A stretch of 33,202 nt of DNA from JAWSUT01 sp033549345 (lineage in GTDB: Bacteria > Bacillota > Dethiobacteria > Dethiobacterales > Dethiobacteraceae): contig JAWSUT010000028.1 in NCBI GenBank assembly GCA_033549345.1, positions 1-33,202 on the forward strand. The letters run 5' to 3'. The position numbers were made by a program, and so were the translations under genes. Each line of letters opens with the position of its first letter. Within the stretch, counting starts at the first letter, position 1. The notes below the pieces were generated by a model. That model was not told the origin of the DNA. It did not search any database and saw nothing but the letters and a program-made list of their open reading frames with translations. Positions 24,683 through 32,963 of this stretch are shown here, in pieces.

Positions 24683-27600
24683 ATGAGCTTTCCTGCTTCG
24701 CCGCAGTGGACACCTATAACATTAAACGGGGCGATTCCTGTATTTCCGCCGGGCGATGTATCGCCGGATAGCACCGATATTGTGGGAGATGCACAGTTTC
24801 CCCCGTACTTCTTTGCCTCCGATAATGAGAATGTATATTTCCGGCTTCGTGTTAATGGTAATCCACGTGCGCCGGTATTTGGTTTTCAGAACTTTGCCTG
24901 GGGCGTGCTGCTTGACACCGACGGTAATCCGGAAACGTATGAATGGCTTCTTGCGGTAAACGGTCTCCGTAATCGGATTGATTTAATTGAAAACATGATC
25001 AAAATCCCTGATTCTTGGAACGACCCGGCGATAGGAACAGGCGGGGGAAAACCCAACTCGGTCCTCCCCATTGTCAACTTTGATAATGCCCGGGTAATCC
25101 CGGTGGATGACGGCTCGGTTTTTAACGGTACACCGGATTTTTTCGTGGACTGGCGCTTTGAGAAGAGTGTCTTCTTTGCATTTCTGGGAATTAATGAAGA
25201 TGATTCGCTTCGTTTTATTTTTTACACCGCAACGAACACAAATAATTACAATAAAGACTCACTTCGTTTGCAAGGTTTTGAGTTTGAGGATGCCTGGTCC
25301 GATATGTTTACAGTCAATGAGGTTTCAATTCTGGGAGAGCTATCGGTAGCAAAGGAAAGTGTCATCGGTCCGGACAGCGTGACTCTAGGTGAAACCGCCA
25401 CGTGGCGGACATTGATTACGGTCACAAATACAGGTAAATCAGATGTTCTAGACGTCAGTTTGTCCGATTTACTACAGGTTGATGTGCTGATGTCTACTGA
25501 AGTGATTATGGCGAGTAGAGGAAATGCAGTCTTTGACGTAAATGAAAATGGTTTCTTTTGGCAGTTTGGCCGGCTGCCACCAGAAGAAAGTGCGATTCTT
25601 GAGGTGGAATTTCGTGGTATCTTTACCGTGGAGGACGGCGGTGTACGCAATCTAAACCGCGCGCGGGCGCGGGGTACCGAGTTTGTTTCCGGAGAAACCA
25701 TCTTTTCACCGGATTTCTCTTTAGAAGTGACGGTGGTGGCAGCGGGGAGTATCGAAGGTCGAACCTTTGATAACCTGTCAGGTCTGGTATTAGGTGGTGT
25801 GTTGGTAGAACTATTGGATGGCATTACTCCGGTGGATTCTACTGTCAGTGACGGATCCGGGTTTTATTCATTTACCGACATTGAGGCAGGTAATTATACG
25901 TTGCAGGGCAGCAAGGTTGATTACCTGAATGCTGTCGTACCCGTTACTGTGGTGGCAGGTACCACCACTACACAAAATTTGCGTCTTGAACCGGATGACG
26001 GAGAGATATCCGGTACCGTGGAAGATGAAGACGGCAATCCGGTGGATAATGCGCAGGTTCGGCTACTGGATCAGAATAATTTTGAAATTGCCTCCACAAC
26101 CAGTGGTGTTGTTGGCGATTATAGTTTCACCGATGTTCTACCAGACGCCTATGTGCTGGTGGCAGGGCAAGCCGGCTTTGCCACCACCAGTCAAGGCGTA
26201 ATTGTGGGGCCGGGCGCTGCGGTTACTGCGAATTTGACACTAACGTTTCTGACCGGTGATATTAGCGGTACCGTGGTAGCCGATGATACCGGAGATCCCG
26301 TTGTGGGCGCCGATATTACCGTATTTGGAGATGGAGCAGTTGTGGTTGCAACAGCGGTTACCGGTGCCGGTGGCAGCTACCTAGTGGAATACCTGCGTCC
26401 GGGCGGCTACACTGTCAGGGCAGCTGCGGAACCTTTAGGCTTTGGAACGGCAACGGTGGGCGTCCAGGTGGCACCTACCCTTGTTTCGATCGCAGACTTA
26501 AGGCTGGATCCTCTGCCCGGCTCAGTAGACGGGATTGTTACTGATGAATTGACCGGAGATCCGCTAGAGGGGGCAACGGTTAGTGCCCTGGACGGCAACT
26601 TTATTCAGATCGCCACAGTACTGACAGATGTTAACGGCATGTATCTGGTGGACGGACTGGCACCGGGCAGCTATGTTCTGGTTATAACAGCCACCGGCTA
26701 TGGAGAAGGGAATGCCGGGGTGATCATTGTCTCAGGTGTTGTGAAAACAGTGGATGCGGCTCTGGACCCGCTACCCGGTGAAATCAATGGGCAGGTACTG
26801 GATTCTGACGATAATCCTTTGGCTGCTGCCATTATCAATATATATGACAGCGCAAATATTCAGGTTGCCATTACCCTGACGGACCAGGATGGCCGCTATA
26901 GTGTGCCGGGGCTTTCCGCGGGGAAATACCAGGTTAGAGCAGACGCTAATGGCTTCCGTCAGGAATCGGCAACGGTGACGGTAATGTCTGGAGTGGCAGA
27001 GGAACTAAACTTTATTCTGGAAATTCAGCCTGGAGTTCTGGAAGGTACTGTGACGGATTTACTGCTAGATCCTATCTCTGGAGCATTTATTCTGGTAACC
27101 GACCACAACCTAAGTACCGTGGCGACTACGGTGGCAGACAATGATGGTTTATATCGCCTGACCGGTTTGGCGCCCGGTAATTATCGCATTACCGCAAAAG
27201 CCGATGATTTTCAGAACCGTACTGTTGGGGCTACCATTGTGGCAGGAGAAACCACAGTACTAAACTTTGCCTTGAAAGCATTACCGGGGAGCATCAAGGG
27301 GTTTGTCACTGATCAACTCACCGGTGACCCTTTGGCCGGCGTTTCGGTACAGGTGTTTGACGGTTCGGGAGTTCCTGTAGCCTCCGCCGTTACAGACGGT
27401 GATGGGGAATATGCCGTTACCGGGTTATCGCCCGGGTTCTACCATCTAAAATTTGAATTTGCCAATTTTCAGAGCCTGACGACCGGGGCCGCAGTGGCCC
27501 CCGGGGAAACAACGGATATTTCTCCGGTTCTTCATCCAGAGCCAGGTAGAGTGACTGGATTTGTCACTGACATCCTCACCGGCCTACCCATAAAAAATGT

Positions 27601-30600
27601 GCTTATCCAGACCCGGCGTAACGGCGTTTCGGTCGGCTCTGACATCACCGATGTTAACGGTGTTTACACCATAGAGTCCCTGCAGCCACTGAGCTATCAG
27701 CTCACAGCCATTTCTCCTCTCTTTCAGAATGAGACGGAGTCCATTCAGATTCAGGCCAATGCCACAACGATAAATAACTTCAGCTTGAATCCGCTTCCGT
27801 CAACTATTGTCGGGGAGGTCCGCGATGCGGTAGATAACAATCCCATTTCCGGCGCTACCGTTAAGATTCTCGATGGCAGCCTGCAATTTGTAACCCAGAC
27901 TGTCACCGATGAAAACGGTGGTTATGAAGTAACGGGGCTTGCGCCGGGCAGTTACGTTGTCTCCGCCGTGGCAGAGAATTATCAGACCAAGCGGGTGGGG
28001 ATAAGCCTAGGCCCTGCTGAGATTGCAACGGTTAACCTGGATCTGGAGCTCAATCCGGGAACTGTGCAGGGAGAGGTATTGGACGCCCAAACTGGGTTAC
28101 CGTTATCTGACAGTATCGTTCGTTTAACAGACCGTAATATGATGCTGGTTGATGCAGTGTCAACAGATCCCAACGGCTTCTTTCGCTTTAGCGGCCTCGA
28201 CATCGGTCTGTATTATACGCTGGTGGCACTGGCTCCTGATTTCCAAATTAAAATGATTGGTTTTGAAGTGGCCCCTGGTGAAACAAAAATTGTCGATATT
28301 CTTTTGCAGCCGAATCCGGGAGCAATAGTCGGCCTGATTACAGATGTTCAAACCGGTGAAAAAATTGCCGGTGCAGTGATTAATGTTTTTCAGGGTGGAA
28401 TGCTTTTTGCTACCATTTCCACCGATGAAGACGGGGAATTCTTCGTGGAAAACCTGCCACCGGGCAACTATATTGTCACGGCTAGGGCCGCCAGTTTCCA
28501 GACAATCATGCAGGGAGCCACAGTTGTTGCTAACGCCACTACTGCTTTGGAAATCGCCTTGCAACCACAGCCAGGTGAAATTAGCGGGTTTATTACAGAT
28601 GCGGTGACAGAAGATCCCATTGCCGGTGCTGTAATTACTGTTCTTGACCGGCATTTGGTAGTGGTAGGGCTAACGATGACGGCGTCTGACGGTAGTTACC
28701 GGGTGAGAAACCTGGCGCCCGATGATGAATATCTGGTGGAAGTGCGTAGTCCAGGGTATTTTCTTAACATGGAAACGGTTGCGGTTTTTCCTGACATGGT
28801 TACCGTAGCAAATATCGCATTACAACCGGGTGCCGGTGAACTTATGGGAATTGTGGTTGATGCCTTTACCGGAGATCCGATTTCCGGTGCCTTGGTAGCG
28901 GCGCTGTTAGGGGCCATGCCGGTAGCCATCGCCTTTACCGGGGACGATGGCACATACCGTATTGCTGATCTGGCTCCGGCAAACTACGTTGTGGTGGCCA
29001 AAGCTGAGGGTTTCGGTCAGGCCAGGGTGCGCACCCTTGTTTTTCCCTTTGACTCGTCCACGGCAGACCTGCTTTTACCTCCCATTGCCGGCAGTATCGG
29101 AGGCTCCGTTGTGGATGCCATAACGGGCAGGCCGCTAAACGCTGCGGTTATTTCAGTACTGGATACAGAAAATATTCCTTTGTTTTCTACCATGACAAAT
29201 GAAGTGGGGTCTTATCGGATTGACGGCTTGGCACCGGGAAGCTATATCGTGTTGGCCCAAAAGCCGGGGTTTGGCCTGGCGCAGATGGGCGCGGAAGTAT
29301 TTGCATATGAGTTGACTGTGGTAAGCTTTGCCCTGGCAGCGCCCGATGGTTTAATCCGCGGACGGGTAACAGATGCCCGAACAGGGGAACCTCTGCCCCT
29401 GTTTTTAGTAAAAGCCCGGGCGGTTGATGCCAGCGGGCTTCAGATAAAAGGGGTCTTAACAGACGTAAACGGCAATTATGTAATACGCAACCTCCAGGCA
29501 GGTTTTTACTCCGTTATTGTCATTGACAGAGGCTATCAGCGGTTGATTGTGGGAGCCAACGTTCTGTCCGGTGAGGAGACGGTGGTTGATCTGGAGGTGA
29601 AGCCGCTCCCCGCACGGATTTTGGGAACTGTACGAGACAGTTTGACAGGGGACCCAATTCCCGGAGCCAGTGTGCGCGGTTTTAATAAGAATAAAGTTCT
29701 GCTGGGATTCTCTGCTGGTGGCAGCGACGGTTTCTACCAACTGGGTAGCTTCCCTGCAGGTCAAATTACACTGCTGGTTAGTGCAGAGGGTTACAACTTT
29801 GTCATTGAGCAAACCCTGACGGTATCGGGCGAAACAGTGATGGCTGATGTTTTTCTTTCTCCGGTATTTGGCAAGATTCGCGTATTGGTGTTGGAAGAGG
29901 AGACAGAAAAAGAAATTCCGGGTGCGGTAGTTCGTATCTATAATCTGGCAAATATTCAAGTAGGATATCTGGTTACCGGAGGGAATGGCGAGGTAGAATC
30001 CATGGGCTTACGCACGGATTCGCACACATACAATATAGTCGTTTCAAAAGACGGATTCGCTCAGGTCACGGACATTGTCACTGTGCTATCCGGTGAAACC
30101 ACTGAAGTAGTGGTGTTTCTCAGCCAGGACTCCGGCTCTTTGTTTGGCAGAGTTTTTAATGCGAATACGTTGGCTTCTCTGCCTGGTGCCCTGGTGCAGA
30201 TATTTACACCTCAGGGAGCACTGCTTTATAACCTGTTTAATGATCCGCAGGCAAATTACCGCATCTTATTTCTTGCTCCAGGATCCTACCGGATTACCTC
30301 ATTATTGCCAGGTTATCTGCCGGGAACAGAATACTCGCAGGTGCAGACGGGAAATAGCACACGCCAGAATATTCCCCTTTCACGTTCAGCCGGAACAATT
30401 ACTGACGTAGAGCAGGATGCGGCAGAAGTGATTCCCAACACCATTACAGTGAGAAAACTTGCCGGGGATCGCGTATCTGCGAGCTATCTCTACTTTGTAC
30501 GGATTCGGTTTACCGATGAATTGGGGACACACTCATTTGTTAGCCAGCCATTCTTGTATAATGTCATAGTCCGTCTCTCCCGCAGCGGTGAACCGGAGTT

Positions 30601-30913
30601 TACAGTTCGCGTGGAAGCGTTTCCCGACAGTCTCGAATGCTTCGTTACCAGTGCGCGGGAAATCACCTGCTGTGTGGGCCAACAGGTGCTGTTGAGCCTG
30701 ACGGCATTGGTGCAACTACTTGTCCCTGCGTATGGCTTTTGTTCTGAACCACCGGACTGCGCTGAGTCTACCTGTTCGCCTGAGCCAATCGCAATATCTT
30801 CCGATAGGGAGGCTGTTCGTGAAGTTGTTTGCATCCAGGTACAAAGAATTTATGAACGTTGCCAGTCGGTTGATGTAAGTAAAGTTGTAATCCATCCGGA
30901 AGCTGAAGAATAG
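24683..30913 (+). CDS. Giant protein with 18 tandem carboxypeptidase-regulatory-like repeats
   Basis: A 2076-residue protein. Residues 1-225 form an unassigned beta-rich domain (FFASDNENVYFRLRV, then WGVLLDTDGNPETYEW). Residues about 225-350 resemble a DUF11-type domain (GETATWRTLITVTNTG). Residues 355-1903 are 18 tandem repeats of about 86 residues, each with the pattern GxIxGxVxDxxTGxPxxGAxV, TDxxGxYxxxxLxPGxY and a strand before the next GxI. These are CarboxypepD_reg-like, transthyretin-type Ig folds. Residues 1904-2076 hold a PAYGFC-type module plus the beginning of a second. No signal peptide, LPxTG or membrane segment is present, so it is probably not exported by Sec. GGAGAGAG precedes ATG at 24683. 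A stalk-like structural surface protein is likely. Confidence 0.9.
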   Translation: MSFPASPQWTPITLNGAIPVFPPGDVSPDSTDIVGDAQFPPYFFASDNENVYFRLRVNGNPRAPVFGFQNFAWGVLLDTDGNPETYEWLLAVNGLRNRIDLIENMIKIPDSWNDPAIGTGGGKPNSVLPIVNFDNARVIPVDDGSVFNGTPDFFVDWRFEKSVFFAFLGINEDDSLRFIFYTATNTNNYNKDSLRLQGFEFEDAWSDMFTVNEVSILGELSVAKESVIGPDSVTLGETATWRTLITVTNTGKSDVLDVSLSDLLQVDVLMSTEVIMASRGNAVFDVNENGFFWQFGRLPPEESAILEVEFRGIFTVEDGGVRNLNRARARGTEFVSGETIFSPDFSLEVTVVAAGSIEGRTFDNLSGLVLGGVLVELLDGITPVDSTVSDGSGFYSFTDIEAGNYTLQGSKVDYLNAVVPVTVVAGTTTTQNLRLEPDDGEISGTVEDEDGNPVDNAQVRLLDQNNFEIASTTSGVVGDYSFTDVLPDAYVLVAGQAGFATTSQGVIVGPGAAVTANLTLTFLTGDISGTVVADDTGDPVVGADITVFGDGAVVVATAVTGAGGSYLVEYLRPGGYTVRAAAEPLGFGTATVGVQVAPTLVSIADLRLDPLPGSVDGIVTDELTGDPLEGATVSALDGNFIQIATVLTDVNGMYLVDGLAPGSYVLVITATGYGEGNAGVIIVSGVVKTVDAALDPLPGEINGQVLDSDDNPLAAAIINIYDSANIQVAITLTDQDGRYSVPGLSAGKYQVRADANGFRQESATVTVMSGVAEELNFILEIQPGVLEGTVTDLLLDPISGAFILVTDHNLSTVATTVADNDGLYRLTGLAPGNYRITAKADDFQNRTVGATIVAGETTVLNFALKALPGSIKGFVTDQLTGDPLAGVSVQVFDGSGVPVASAVTDGDGEYAVTGLSPGFYHLKFEFANFQSLTTGAAVAPGETTDISPVLHPEPGRVTGFVTDILTGLPIKNVLIQTRRNGVSVGSDITDVNGVYTIESLQPLSYQLTAISPLFQNETESIQIQANATTINNFSLNPLPSTIVGEVRDAVDNNPISGATVKILDGSLQFVTQTVTDENGGYEVTGLAPGSYVVSAVAENYQTKRVGISLGPAEIATVNLDLELNPGTVQGEVLDAQTGLPLSDSIVRLTDRNMMLVDAVSTDPNGFFRFSGLDIGLYYTLVALAPDFQIKMIGFEVAPGETKIVDILLQPNPGAIVGLITDVQTGEKIAGAVINVFQGGMLFATISTDEDGEFFVENLPPGNYIVTARAASFQTIMQGATVVANATTALEIALQPQPGEISGFITDAVTEDPIAGAVITVLDRHLVVVGLTMTASDGSYRVRNLAPDDEYLVEVRSPGYFLNMETVAVFPDMVTVANIALQPGAGELMGIVVDAFTGDPISGALVAALLGAMPVAIAFTGDDGTYRIADLAPANYVVVAKAEGFGQARVRTLVFPFDSSTADLLLPPIAGSIGGSVVDAITGRPLNAAVISVLDTENIPLFSTMTNEVGSYRIDGLAPGSYIVLAQKPGFGLAQMGAEVFAYELTVVSFALAAPDGLIRGRVTDARTGEPLPLFLVKARAVDASGLQIKGVLTDVNGNYVIRNLQAGFYSVIVIDRGYQRLIVGANVLSGEETVVDLEVKPLPARILGTVRDSLTGDPIPGASVRGFNKNKVLLGFSAGGSDGFYQLGSFPAGQITLLVSAEGYNFVIEQTLTVSGETVMADVFLSPVFGKIRVLVLEEETEKEIPGAVVRIYNLANIQVGYLVTGGNGEVESMGLRTDSHTYNIVVSKDGFAQVTDIVTVLSGETTEVVVFLSQDSGSLFGRVFNANTLASLPGALVQIFTPQGALLYNLFNDPQANYRILFLAPGSYRITSLLPGYLPGTEYSQVQTGNSTRQNIPLSRSAGTITDVEQDAAEVIPNTITVRKLAGDRVSASYLYFVRIRFTDELGTHSFVSQPFLYNVIVRLSRSGEPEFTVRVEAFPDSLECFVTSAREITCCVGQQVLLSLTALVQLLVPAYGFCSEPPDCAESTCSPEPIAISSDREAVREVVCIQVQRIYERCQSVDVSKVVIHPEAEE
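25745..30391 (+). repeat. 18 tandem 255-270 bp coding repeats
   Basis: The coding repeats of the giant gene, about 258 bp each, 18 in a row without gaps. Conservation is at protein level (LAPGSY, TDVNG, TGDP); individual copies are well diverged in DNA, so the array looks old rather than recently expanded. Repeats 1-3 and 16-18 are the most degenerate, and the central copies are the most regular. Confidence 0.85.
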
Positions 30914-30924
30914 GATGTGGACGA

Positions 30925-32151
30925 ATGTCTATAGAACTGGTAGGTTGTGTAATTTCCGGCACCAGTGTTGAAGATGTGGCGGTAAGGCAGCGGGTGGGCG
31001 ACCAGGCCCGTGTTGTTGTGGTGGTGCAGGTGATGTTTGTTCTGGAAGTATTGATGAATGGTGTTTTGATGACATACAGTTTCTCATTTTTCTTTTTCAA
31101 GCAATGCATTTTAATTATTCCGGAAAGGGTAAAGCCTGAGTTTGATGTGCTGGTGAGGGCAGATTGTACAGAGGCTTTCTTTATTGATGAGGAGCATGTG
31201 GAAGTAACGGTGGCGGTAGAGACGATTATTAGTGTAATAAACAGAGTGGATCTACTGATTCCGGCCTTCGGATTTTGCCCCGAACCCAGAGACTGTGACA
31301 AATTACAGTGCCCTGATGTATTCACGTTACAGTTCCGGCTCGATGACACAGGTAAGCCTGTGATTATTGAGCCGGAAAACTCCGTCGCTTCGCTAAGTTC
31401 GGATTTTCCCGTCCAAATATTGCAAGAGGTCCATCCCCCCACTGAAGTTGTAGAAATTCATACCGATGTGGTGTTTGATAGCCGGCGGCACGCTACTCAG
31501 CAAACGGGGATTGTTCGAATTCCTATTGATCCGCCACCCCCCCATGACTTCCCACCGCGCTGCCTTTTACCCATGGCAAGAACGCGAGGATTCTGGGGGA
31601 CCGGGAGGGGAGGAATTCGTCGGCTGATTGATACCGGACAAATAAGCAAAACGGCTTTTGTGGAAAAACTGGTGATTCCAATCGCCGGTCCCGGTGGGTT
31701 ATCTCCTTTCATTAACACTTTTTTCGGCCCCGCCCTGTTTGTGGGACCGGACATTGATGGCATTTATGACCGGTATGTTGAGTTATTTACAACACCCATT
31801 GCCGCAGGCCTTATCTTTCAGCTGGCCATACAACTGTTTGCTACTTACTTAAATGTGTTGGCTACTGAAACGGAGTTTCTGCCTCCGGATCAGGTTTGTG
31901 TAGAGGGGACTACGTTCGCAGTGGCAGCCATTTTGAATATAGATCTGCCCACCTGTGATTTTACGGTTACCTTCGATGACATATCAGTCATTAATGGTTT
32001 ATTCGCAGATGCAGAGGATATCCTGTCCGCCTGCTGTCCCGGAGAAGGGTTCCCCTGTAACCTGACTAACCCGCAGCTCTCTTCTCTGATTGCCATTTTC
32101 GATATGATTAACAACAGCCAGAATATTTTCGATCTGCACACACTCGATTAA
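30925..32151 (+). CDS. PAYGFC-module protein with 'TRGFW' C-terminal domain
   Basis: A 408-residue protein in the -1 frame relative to the giant gene, starting 11 bases after its stop. Residues 1-130 match the later part of the module in the 19061-19714 protein and end in LLIPAFGFCPEPRDC. A new module start, PTEVVEIHTDVVFD, follows near residue 172. From about residue 211 there is a different domain: MARTRGFWGTGRGGIRRL, recalling the TPGFWKNH-type motif of surface proteins, then a mostly hydrophobic helical region and a cysteine-containing segment (ACCPGEGFPC). The ribosome binding site is weak. The protein may be translated by coupling, or be the second half of a frameshifted giant gene. Confidence 0.75.
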   Translation: MSIELVGCVISGTSVEDVAVRQRVGDQARVVVVVQVMFVLEVLMNGVLMTYSFSFFFFKQCILIIPERVKPEFDVLVRADCTEAFFIDEEHVEVTVAVETIISVINRVDLLIPAFGFCPEPRDCDKLQCPDVFTLQFRLDDTGKPVIIEPENSVASLSSDFPVQILQEVHPPTEVVEIHTDVVFDSRRHATQQTGIVRIPIDPPPPHDFPPRCLLPMARTRGFWGTGRGGIRRLIDTGQISKTAFVEKLVIPIAGPGGLSPFINTFFGPALFVGPDIDGIYDRYVELFTTPIAAGLIFQLAIQLFATYLNVLATETEFLPPDQVCVEGTTFAVAAILNIDLPTCDFTVTFDDISVINGLFADAEDILSACCPGEGFPCNLTNPQLSSLIAIFDMINNSQNIFDLHTLD

Positions 32152-32350
32152 CTACGTGATTTCTCGTGATTTAATGTGCCCATCTCCTTAATTAGTTTTC
32201 TGTTCTGAATAAAGGGGTAACGCTTGCTAAAGAGTGACTGACTTCTACATACTAAAAATGTCAGGTTAGAAGTTATGTAGCTTTCGCCAACGGTATTCGG
32301 AATGGGAACCACTCAAGAGGAGCGCACCCCGGGAGGCAGCGAGTGAAATA
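32152..32350 (-). other. Non-coding stretch ending in a truncated 5S-like copy with insert remnant
   Basis: From 32152 to about 32213 nothing recognisable is seen. From 32214 to 32290 lies a diverged remnant of the same insert found twice in the next 5S copy (shared CTAAAGAGT, TCAGGTTAG, TGTAGC, TCGCCAA). 32291-32341 carries a 5S-like 5' part (on the minus strand GGTTCCCATTCCGAATACCG against GTTCCCATTCCGAACACGG in the intact gene) with a divergent flank. Confidence 0.5.
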
Positions 32351-32351
32351 A

Positions 32352-32388
32352 ATAAAGACGCACCACTCATTCGAGCGGTGCGTCTTAA
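32352..32388 (-). terminator. Terminator after the interrupted 5S copy
   Basis: On the minus strand AAGACGCACC (32386-32377) pairs with GGTGCGTCTT (32364-32355), followed by TATTTATTT. It is a near-identical copy of the terminator at 32751-32785, so the 5S-terminator unit was duplicated. Confidence 0.7.
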
Positions 32389-32414
32389 AAAGGATCTGGC
32401 GGAGACCTACTCTC

Positions 32415-32527
32415 AGGCCTAACCCAGTGAGCAAAGCGAACGGAGTTATTAGGACCAACTCTGCTAAAGAGTAACTAACCCTGCTTGCTACCTGCGTCAG
32501 GTTAGCACATTGTGTAGCATTCGCCCA
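32415..32527. repeat. 113-base insert in 5S copy, member 1
   Basis: Interrupts the 5S sequence between CTCTC and CCGGGGACTCG. It starts AGGCCTAACCCAGTGAGCAA and ends AGCATTCGCCCA. The first about 45 and last about 30 bases are shared with member 2, while the middle differs. CTAACC near one end and GGTTAG near the other could form a closing stem. Confidence 0.7.
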
Positions 32528-32574
32528 CCGGGGACTCGCGTCCCAAGTACCATCGGCGCTGGAGGGCTTAACGG

Positions 32575-32689
32575 CAGGCCTAACCCAGTGAGCACAGCGA
32601 ACGGAGTTATTAGAACCAGTAACGTTAAAGAGCATACCTTTTTTCCTATGATTTAATTTCGGGTTAGCAGATTGTGTAGCAAACGCCAA
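32575..32689. repeat. 115-base insert in 5S copy, member 2
   Basis: Interrupts the same 5S copy after CTTAACGG. It starts CAGGCCTAACCCAGTGAGCA and ends TGTAGCAAACGCCAA. CTAACCC and GGGTTAG are exact inverted partners, 7 bases long. A third, degraded member occupies about 32214-32290. Confidence 0.7.
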
Positions 32690-32750
32690 CGGTATTCGGA
32701 ATGGGAACCACCCGAGAGGAGCACACCCCGGGAGGCAGCGGAATGTACAC

Positions 32751-32785
32751 AAAGACGCACCAACTCATTCGAGCGGTGCGTCTTT
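32751..32785 (-). terminator. Terminator of the rRNA operon
   Basis: On the minus strand AAAGACGCACC (32785-32775) pairs with GGTGCGTCTTT (32761-32751) around a loop with CTCGAATGAG. It starts 11 bases after the 3' end of the intact 5S gene. Confidence 0.8.
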
Positions 32786-32795
32786 TAAAGAAAGC

Positions 32796-32911
32796 TCTGG
32801 CGGAGACCTACTCTCCCGGGGACTCGCGTCCCAAGTACCATCGGCGCTGGAGGGCTTAACGGCCGTGTTCGGAATGGGAACGGGTGTGACCCCTCCGCCA
32901 TTTCCACCAGA
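32796..32911 (-). rRNA. rrf: 5S ribosomal RNA
   Basis: A complete 116-base 5S gene. On the minus strand it begins TCTGGTGGAAATGGCGGAGG, contains GTCACACCCGTTCCCATTCC and CCGATGGTACTTGGG, and ends TCTCCGCCAGA. The two ends pair as helix I. It lies about 52 bases downstream of the 23S gene in the normal 23S-5S order. Confidence 0.95.
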
Positions 32912-32963
32912 AAGTTCCTTCAAAACTGAACAGCGAATTTTGAGTATATGACTTCACAAGTTT

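Larger units (their letters stand above)
32395..32741 (-). pseudogene. Second 5S rRNA copy, interrupted by two related inserts
   Basis: On the minus strand three 5S-derived blocks appear in the correct order. A 5' block contains GGTTCCCATTCCGAATACCG; a middle block at 32528-32574 is identical to the intact 5S across 47 bases; a 3' block at 32395-32414 is identical to its end (GTCTCCGCCAGA). Between them sit inserts of about 113-115 bases. The 5' block lacks the TCTGGTGG strand needed to pair with the 3' end, so this copy probably cannot form helix I and is treated as a pseudogene. Confidence 0.65.

Noticed and set aside
25745..30391. Regularly spaced repeats considered as a CRISPR array or satellite DNA
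   Set aside because: The unit is about 258 bp, keeps one reading frame throughout and encodes a known repeat fold; there are no short identical repeats with unique spacers.
30900..30925. Classical -1 slippery heptamer at the giant gene's stop
   Set aside because: The site GCTGAAGAATAGG does not fit X-XXY-YYZ and I see no strong stimulatory hairpin right after it; a mutational or sequencing frameshift, or gene splitting, is as likely as programmed frameshifting.
32273..32752. A 159-residue minus-strand open frame with twin RCLPGCAPL...WFPFRIPLA segments
   Set aside because: It runs exactly through the interrupted 5S copies, the inserts and a terminator; the repeated peptide is a translation of repeated 5S-derived DNA, so it is not a gene.
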